From the NCBI GenBank assembly GCA_038380435.1, contig JAWZYU010000007.1, positions 85,884,334 through 85,948,333 of the forward strand: DNA of 64,000 bases, read 5' to 3'. Each line of letters opens with the position of its first letter. Positions within the stretch are counted from its first letter, which is position 1. Below are positions 58,213 through 64,000 of the stretch, piece by piece. Under the pieces are notes generated by a model. The model was given only the letters and a program-made list of their open reading frames with translations. It was not told where the DNA came from and made no database searches. Origin of the DNA: Ryuthela nishihirai. Lineage: Eukaryota > Arthropoda > Arachnida > Araneae > Heptathelidae. Made by a program: the position numbers and the translations under genes.

Positions 58213-59373
58213 TATTGTTATTTGCTATGACAGTCTCTCTGCATCAATGTCTACAACTTTTTTCATAGTCTTTACTCGGCTAACCTGTTTTTCCATAAAT
58301 GACATCACATCTATGTTTCTTGTGCTCACTCTTTCACCTAGAATGAGCTCAGTTTTCTTTCAATACTTAACATTAGCTTACAATTAAATTACACTTAACT
58401 GATCTTACACTTAGAGTAAAGCAAATTCAAAACCTCTTGCATCCTTACGTGCTCTCTCAGAACATGTTTCTCCATCTACCCCCCGATAGCTTCTTCAGAC
58501 ACAGTGGTGGTTAATCCTTTCCTTGAAAGTAGGGTATTGTTTAAGGACTTCCTGCAGTTTTTTTCTTTCAGAAATAAGATCAAATACCTTATTACTCAAA
58601 TAATTCTGTCTTTTCTGCTTCTTTTTTCCTAAAAGAGTACTGTTAGTTTCCAAAAAAGCCTGTTTAAAACGGTCTCATTCTTCCTCAACTTCAGTAGTAA
58701 GCAAACCATGACTATCATAATGATTAAGTAACCTATCATGGTAAGCTTTAGCTGTAACTGGGTTTTTCAGAGCTTTAGTATTAAAGGTAAATTTTTTAAC
58801 CCTAGCACAACACTTTTTAAGTTTAAGTTGCAAGACACTTTTAACAAGGTAATGGTCCGATCCAATTTCAGTTCCCCTATATGACCTGATATTCCTAACA
58901 GAACTAGCCCATTTGCTGTTAATTAATATATAATCAATCATATTCTTATGCAGCCCATCAGGTGAAACCCATGTGTCGCGGTGTTTGTAATAAGTATTAG
59001 TTATTCTGAAACCATTGAGTTTACCTACCTGTAGGAGATGTTGCCCATTGTCATTGCAGCTACCAATACCAAAAGGGCCTATCACCCTCCCCAAAGGTCA
59101 GAGTTAGTACCAACTTTGGCATTGAAGTCACCTAAAACAAGGGTAATATCTCCTTCTTGACAGAATTCAAAATATCCTGAAGTTGTTCATAAAACCTATC
59201 CTTCTCATCGGCATCCTCAGTGGGGGCATAACAGCAGATAACATTCAAGTCTTTAACGCTTGTCTGAAATTTTTCTGTAAGAAAACTTTCATTAATGCAC
59301 TCATATCCTAGAAGAGCATCATAACATGTCTGCTGAGAAGCAGACCCACGCATTGGTGATGCTTATTGTCGTC

Positions 59374-59762
59374 TGGGCGGGGGTGGCTCAGTCGGTAGCG
59401 TGCCGGGCTCGTAATCTGTAGTTACCAGGTTCGAGTCCCAGCTGGGTCAGCGTTGAGATTTATCTCCGCAAAATTCCCCGCCCTGCCCACGGTCAGTAGG
59501 GGACACCGATGGGCTTGGAAAGGCCGCCGTCCGTCGGATGGGACGTTAAGCCGTGGCCCCGTGTGTGGGAGAGCCATACCCTGTGCACGTTAAAGAACAC
59601 GCTGGATGGCCTTGACGGGGGGCTACCATCTGTCTCCCAACAGCTGTTTCAGTAGGTCCCCTCCCCCAACCTTCTCTGAGCCTTCGGGGTCCATATGACC
59701 TGGCCATTTAGCCCATGGTGTGCAAAAAAGTGCCGCTCAGAGGTAAAACAACCCAACCCAAC
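59374..59762 (+). mobile_element. S3 SINE copy, full length, in the LINE
   Basis: Complete S3, the least diverged copy, with A box GGTGGCTCAGTCGGTAGCG and B box GGTTCGAGTCCC. A perfect 13-bp duplication, GCTTATTGTCGTC, lies at 59361-59373 and 59763-59775 inside the endonuclease region. Confidence 0.96.
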
Positions 59763-60677
59763 GCTTATTGTCGTCCCTCCCTGAAAAGAGAAATTTAAGA
59801 TTATTTTTAAGAATCTGACCTTTATCTGTCCATCTGGTCTCTTGCAAGCCTAAATTATAATCTAATTTATAACAGTGGAATTTTTGTGTGAGGACATCAA
59901 GAGAAAAAGCTCTGTGCACAGTCCTCACATTCCAACTACCTATGGAGGGAAAATGGTTATTGGGATGTTTAAAGAAACTATGTTTATTGAGAGAGGGAAT
60001 GGCGACAATATCAAATAGCCCCTATACACAGACATGGGGCAAGGACCCATTCCCCCACCACTGAAGGCTGAAGCCATCTACACTGGAAGACTTCCTCCAA
60101 TGTAGAATTTGACGATGCCAGTAGAAGCAAAGAGTTCAGATGTCTGCGGTGACCTCTGCTCACTCAGGATTAGCCATCAGCTGATAAACATATCCTGTGA
60201 ATCTATTCACTTGGGGCTGTCAACCCACAAACAAACAGAAAACACAGCAGAAGATTTTCCCTCCACAGTACCTCACCATTGCAGCAAATTCAGGATCCAT
60301 AATCAAGCTCAGAACCTTATTTCAGTCTAGTAGGTTTATGTAGTCAGCACCAGGACCCTGTGTTCTATCCTACTGAGTCTGTGGTTGACCACTCCTCAGT
60401 AGGATAGAAAGAAAAAGAATAGTAGCCATAGTTATCCAGATCAGTAGGCCACACTAATCTGGCAGCCCTCCCCTTCCATTCACTTCCACTAGAGAGTATC
60501 TCTTTTGAAAGGCACTAACGGCCTGCACCACGAGAAGGCGGGGTCAGACATTAGGTGCTAGGCCTGGCCGGTTCTATGCATCATCACAGGGGATTGGTGC
60601 ATAGCTTTCCTTCCAGTTACTACCTAGCTACCATTTGCAGACCCCTCAAAATATAGTATATAAATAAAATAAAATAA

Positions 60678-60862
60678 ATACCCCCTCAAGCAGCTGCTTG
60701 CCACAGAGGTCTGACAGGAGCCTGTCAGTTTATATGCCACAGTAGGAGATCTGAGAGGATGGCAGGACCTCAGCAGAAAACAACACGAATATCCATGCCT
60801 TACCCGGGGCTCGAACCCAGGTCCCTTAGATCAGTAGCCAAGCGTGCTAACCACTCGGCCAC
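60678..60862 (-). mobile_element. S1 SINE copy 12, full length
   Basis: Minus-strand S1 close to consensus: both tail hairpins, B box GGTTCGAGCCCC, A box to CGAGTGGTTAGC. It separates the 5' end of the LINE from a PBx fragment. Confidence 0.93.
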
Positions 60863-61266
60863 ACTGGGGAAAAAATTAAAAAAACAGTAATTTTCTTCTT
60901 TTAGGAAAAAAAAAATTTTGTCTTCTTCATAAACAAATGATCTTTCTACTGATATGCATTATATTTATTTTTATCCATAGTGTTTTTTTTTTTTAATTAA
61001 TTTTTATATGCATTGTCAGATGCATTTTTTTTACCACAGCCTCTATAAAAGCCATATTAAAATAAAACTAATCATCGTTTTCGTTAACCATTTTATTTTC
61101 CGAAAATCAGAATAAAATAATTAATTTGGTCTACAATATGCTATAATTCCTTTCACTAGTTATTTGGCAAAAAAGTTCTAAAGTCACTTTTTTTTTGCTG
61201 AACCCAGTTGAAAAAAAGCCTGAACACAGGATACAATTCAGTTATTCAGGCTTGACATGGTGAAGG
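60863..61266 (+). mobile_element. PBx element, 3' fragment
   Basis: Matches 56520-56904 (TATGCATTATA, CATTGTCAGATGCATTTTTT, ATTAAAATAAAACTAATC, CACTAGTTATTTGGCAAAAA) and ends GACATGGTGAAGG followed by TTAA (61267-61270), a decayed PBx terminus still at its target site. Confidence 0.72.
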
Positions 61267-62337
61267 TTAATGTCAAAGGCAGAAATATGACTTGTCATTG
61301 CAAGTACTGGTGACACATAAGAACTTGGGCTTAGCAGAAGAGGGACAATGCTCTGTAGGCAAGCATCACATGACTGCAGAACTTCAGTAGAAGCAGCAAC
61401 AGAGCAGTATGTGCTATGATAATGCTGGGTTGACATGAGTTCATTTCTCGGAACAATTTAGCAGTAGCAAAGTATAGTGCCAGTATAAATTGTATGAAAG
61501 TCTGCTGAAGTTCTGTGTTTCTATATATGACACAAGCATCTGCTGTACCTTGATACACTTCTGGATGGAGTAGAAATTTATAACAAGCTGATGGTGAACA
61601 GTTTGAAGAACCAACAATTCAAAACTTAGCAGTTAAACAGCTTCTGTATATAGTAGACATTAATGGTGTTACGGAAAGTACACAATTCAACAAGCTGCTG
61701 TGACAACTAATGCTGCTGTGATATTAAAAGCTAACTAACAGAGGCCTTTAAAAATCTTGAAAATTCCTTATTATGCATTTTCTTTCATTCTCTTCCATCA
61801 GGAGATTTTAACTTGACATTTTATACAGTATTAATGTTCTCTTATGTTTATTGTTGACTTTGATGACCAGATCAGTAGATCACCTCTTCTATTCTCATAC
61901 AGAAGACAATATCTCTTTTGCAAGACATTAATGATCTGGGCCACAGAAAAATGGGGTCAGACTTTAGATGCTAGGCCTGGCCAGTTCTGTGCATTGTCTC
62001 AGGGGATTTGTATATAGCTTTCATCTATAGCTAGCTACCATTTGATTGTAGTTTGATTTTTAAAAACATTTGCCATAACTGATACAATGTTTCAATCAAA
62101 AGTATTATGTTAATGTAGTAATAAATCATGTAGAGCAATTGTTATGTGTGAGGCTGCGAACAATCACCTGGCATAAAGTTGCCTCTTATTTTGCACATTT
62201 CAGTTTTAATGTAGCTGTGCTTTCAGTTTCTTTAATCGATTATTTTGCACCTTCCAAATGATACTTTTCATTGTATGATATGTATTTTATGATTTCATAT
62301 CCTTTGTTACTATTGCAGACCCTTTTTTTTTTGACAG
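61267..62337. other. Intron 5, last part
   Basis: AT-rich, apart from the LINE 5' fragment at 61865-62045. The exon 6 acceptor is TTTTTTTTTTGACAG, ending at 62337. No gene. Confidence 0.55.
61865..62045 (-). mobile_element. LINE 5'-leader fragment
   Basis: Matches 60435-60645 of the LINE leader (GATCAGTAG, TATCTCTTTTG, GGTGCTAGGCCTGGCC-like block, AGCTACCATTTG). It shows that the leader, not only the coding part, is repeated. Confidence 0.7.
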
Positions 62338-62408
62338 AATAAAATTAATCTTGTTATGAATAGAGATTACCCATTTGCAGATGATACTGGACTATGCAAA
62401 ATAAAAAA
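62338..62408 (+). CDS. CTSO: Cathepsin O-like protease, exon 6
   Basis: Codons 205-227 and two bases of codon 228, after TTTGACAG and before GTAAGT. It encodes NKINLVMNRDYPFADDTGLCK, the (D/E)YPF...GLC segment that follows the WLYE helix in papain-family enzymes; human cathepsin O has, from memory, KLVKDSEYPF...NGLC at this point. The Cys is the expected disulfide partner in this loop. Frame joins exon 5 in phase 0. About 95-100 residues, including the catalytic His and Asn, must lie to the right of the window, since the family is about 320 residues long. Confidence 0.92.
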
Positions 62409-64000
62409 GTAAGTTCGTTTTAATATTATATAAAAATATTGAAATCAGACTACAACTTTTGTTATACACTTGCAAGGCAATCTACAAAATTTTAATTTTT
62501 GTTTTCTCTTTCTTTTATTTATATGGATTTGTTGAAAGCATTAATGATATACACCATTTTGCCATGAATAAATGCTGGTTTATTTCTGGAATTTGATTGT
62601 GGCTAAACTTTCAACCTTCAGTTATCATATGAATGTTGAAATACTAAATTAAAAAAAAAAAGAATTAATTCTATATTTAAAAAAGTGTTTGACTTTGATT
62701 ATCCGTTTTTTCTATCATTTCTAATATTTAAAAACTATGTATAATGAAGGAATCCTTTCATCTGATTCAAAGTTTCAAGTGCTATTTAATTAAAGCATAT
62801 TACATCAATTATTTTGTGAAGTGACCTTTTTTATGCACTGAACTTGCTGGCTTGTTATGTGATGTTGTCTCTTGCTTTTATTTATATGGATTTGTTGAAG
62901 GCATTGATGAGTTCCTATTTAAAAATAAAGCAACCTATTTTGAGCTTCATTATAATATAGATATGATAGATTACTTGAATAACTGCATAAAGCGTTAATA
63001 ACGGCAACTGATATTAGATAAAACCTAACCAAAACAATTCTTTTTCTTAACAGATTGTTATTTTAACAGGTAGTCATTGTGTACAAATTAACTTTGCAGA
63101 TAGATGAAACATATTCTAACCACACTTATCCTGACTGGATTTCTCATAAGCCGCTAGACACTTGCCTTTGGGCAGCAGAATTCAAGTATTAAATTTAAAT
63201 ATCAGCAAAATTACTTCCTTTTAAATTCTCAGAAGGAATAAAAACTAGTTTCAAATATCATGGTTCAAGAGTGATTTGAAGTGCTCTCTCCTACCAATCG
63301 AAATTCAACCTTTAAAGAGATGGATGGTGGTGAAGATACACAGCATATTATCGATGTATTGGTACACTTCTTCCTTACGTGAATGGGAAACCACATTTAA
63401 AGTCCACAACTTTAAAAAAGCTTATTAGAGAAAAATACCATAGGAAATAATTTATAGATCTGAAATTTATCAATCTTGATTTTAAGTGGTTTTCATTTTA
63501 TATTTAAAAAGTTATTGAACCTGAAGTATTTGACAGCAGATGCTACTGTTGTTCTAATTCTAAACATTGAAAATTGGTTAAACAAACTTCACAAAAACTA
63601 TAAATTTACTATCACTGCTATTAAATGTTTCCAGAACTCTTTAAATATTATACAAATACTACTGAGAAAATGAGATTTGGGGAATTTTTAAAGATTTTTA
63701 GTTCATTTCCTATAGCATTTTGTTATATAAGGTTTATTTGTAAGTTAGGAAGCATTTGATGTTGCTTTTCACTCACATAACATGGAAATTAAAAACCTAA
63801 TACCTTAATAATTTGAAATAATTTTATCATTACCACAGAAAAAAATTAAATGAATAATTTCATTTTTAAATATTGCTGAAAATTATATACACACGCAGAA
63901 AATTATCATGCAGCCTGCAGAGGTCCTACCAGACTGTGTAATTTTCCTTTTGAGACATGTTTGTCCTGAGCTACAGCTTCTGCATTTAGCCACGGTAGGC
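62409..64000. other. Start of intron 6
   Basis: AT-rich. I looked for the next cathepsin exon (the Gly-rich segment before the catalytic His) in all three plus frames and found no match with splice sites. No other gene or repeat recognised. Confidence 0.5.

Larger units (their letters stand above)
53935..60650 (-). mobile_element. Near-complete LINE with endonuclease and reverse transcriptase, split by three insertions
   Basis: Read on the minus strand from about 60650. A 5' leader holds a hairpin with 15-bp arms (60363-60377, 60395-60409). An AP-type endonuclease follows: LGLQETRW near 59850, ICCYAPTEDADEKDRFY near 59210, MGRVIGPFGIGSCNDNG, SPDGLHKNMIDYILI and GSDHYLV at 58675-59094. Then a linker and RT: NYRGISLLSVPGKVF, DEQCGFRNGRGCVDQIF and FVDFKKA at 57346-57711, a broken YxDDLALLAN near 57090, CTLEQVSQFN at 56910-56940, YPGSYVTDTGDARHEIG at 54416-54475, and the last domain ending RYAWRIKLHDLVGPQ near 53960. 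A GATGATGATGAA tail follows. Stops and frameshifts make it inactive. About 3.7 kb without the inserts. Clade not assigned; the tail recalls RTE-like elements. It runs antisense to CTSO. Confidence 0.88.

Noticed and set aside
62409..64000. Seventh CTSO exon in the window
   Set aside because: Candidate AG/GT pairs near 63069 and 63632 give peptides without resemblance to the segment expected after GLCK, so the exon is placed beyond the window.

Overview
This is eukaryotic, animal-type DNA: AT-rich, intron-rich and packed with decayed transposons. Phase-compatible GT-AG exons, tRNA-derived SINEs, a LINE, Penelope-like, Tc1/mariner, hAT and piggyBac-like elements fit an invertebrate, most likely an arthropod. 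The multicopy CACTG-ended protein family at 28868-31130 also points that way. I cannot name the species from sequence alone.

The only host gene I can support is a papain-family cysteine protease of the cathepsin O type (CTSO) on the + strand. Six exons (7415-7594, 17538-17649, 26583-26688, 35595-35651, 51520-51676, 62338-62408) join in frame to 227 codons plus 2 nt: signal peptide, I29 propeptide, mature N-terminus, the catalytic Gln/Cys block and the mid-domain. The exons with the catalytic His and Asn lie beyond the right edge. Thus 683 coding bases are spread over about 55 kb, and nearly everything else is upstream flank or intron.

Layout. 1-7200, upstream flank: a mariner-type element with nearly perfect 91-bp ends, a nest of tRNA-like repeats containing a hAT MITE, a Tc1 remnant with a SINE in it, and a hAT MITE 220 bp before the start codon. 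7.6-17.5 kb, intron 1: poly-C tracts, GGTGACC-ended repeats and a Tc1 element. 17.6-26.6 kb, intron 2: a Tc1 element and a truncated CACTG-ended element. 26.7-35.6 kb, intron 3: a CACTG-ended element inside a LINE fragment, and a 593-bp palindrome with tRNA-like arms. 35.7-51.5 kb, intron 4: Tc1 elements, an LTR-like repeat, an inverted Penelope-like pair split by a hAT element, and a piggyBac-like copy. 51.7-62.3 kb, intron 5: a mariner pseudogene, and a near-complete antisense LINE broken by a piggyBac-like element and two SINE pieces.

Repeat family names used below (mine): S1 = tRNA-like SINE of about 200 bp with a two-hairpin tail (12 copies). S2 = tRNA-like repeat at 3.9-5.6 kb (3 copies). 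S3 = tRNA-like SINE of about 389 bp with a long conserved body (5 copies, all + strand). S4 = foldback element with a tRNA-like block in its arms (3 loci). PBx = non-autonomous piggyBac-like element with TTAA target and CCCTTCCAGTGTCC ends (1 complete, 3 partial). CACTG element = 2.26-kb element with CACTGGG ends and TTA target duplication that carries a decayed gene of an invertebrate multicopy family. None of the transposon genes looks intact.
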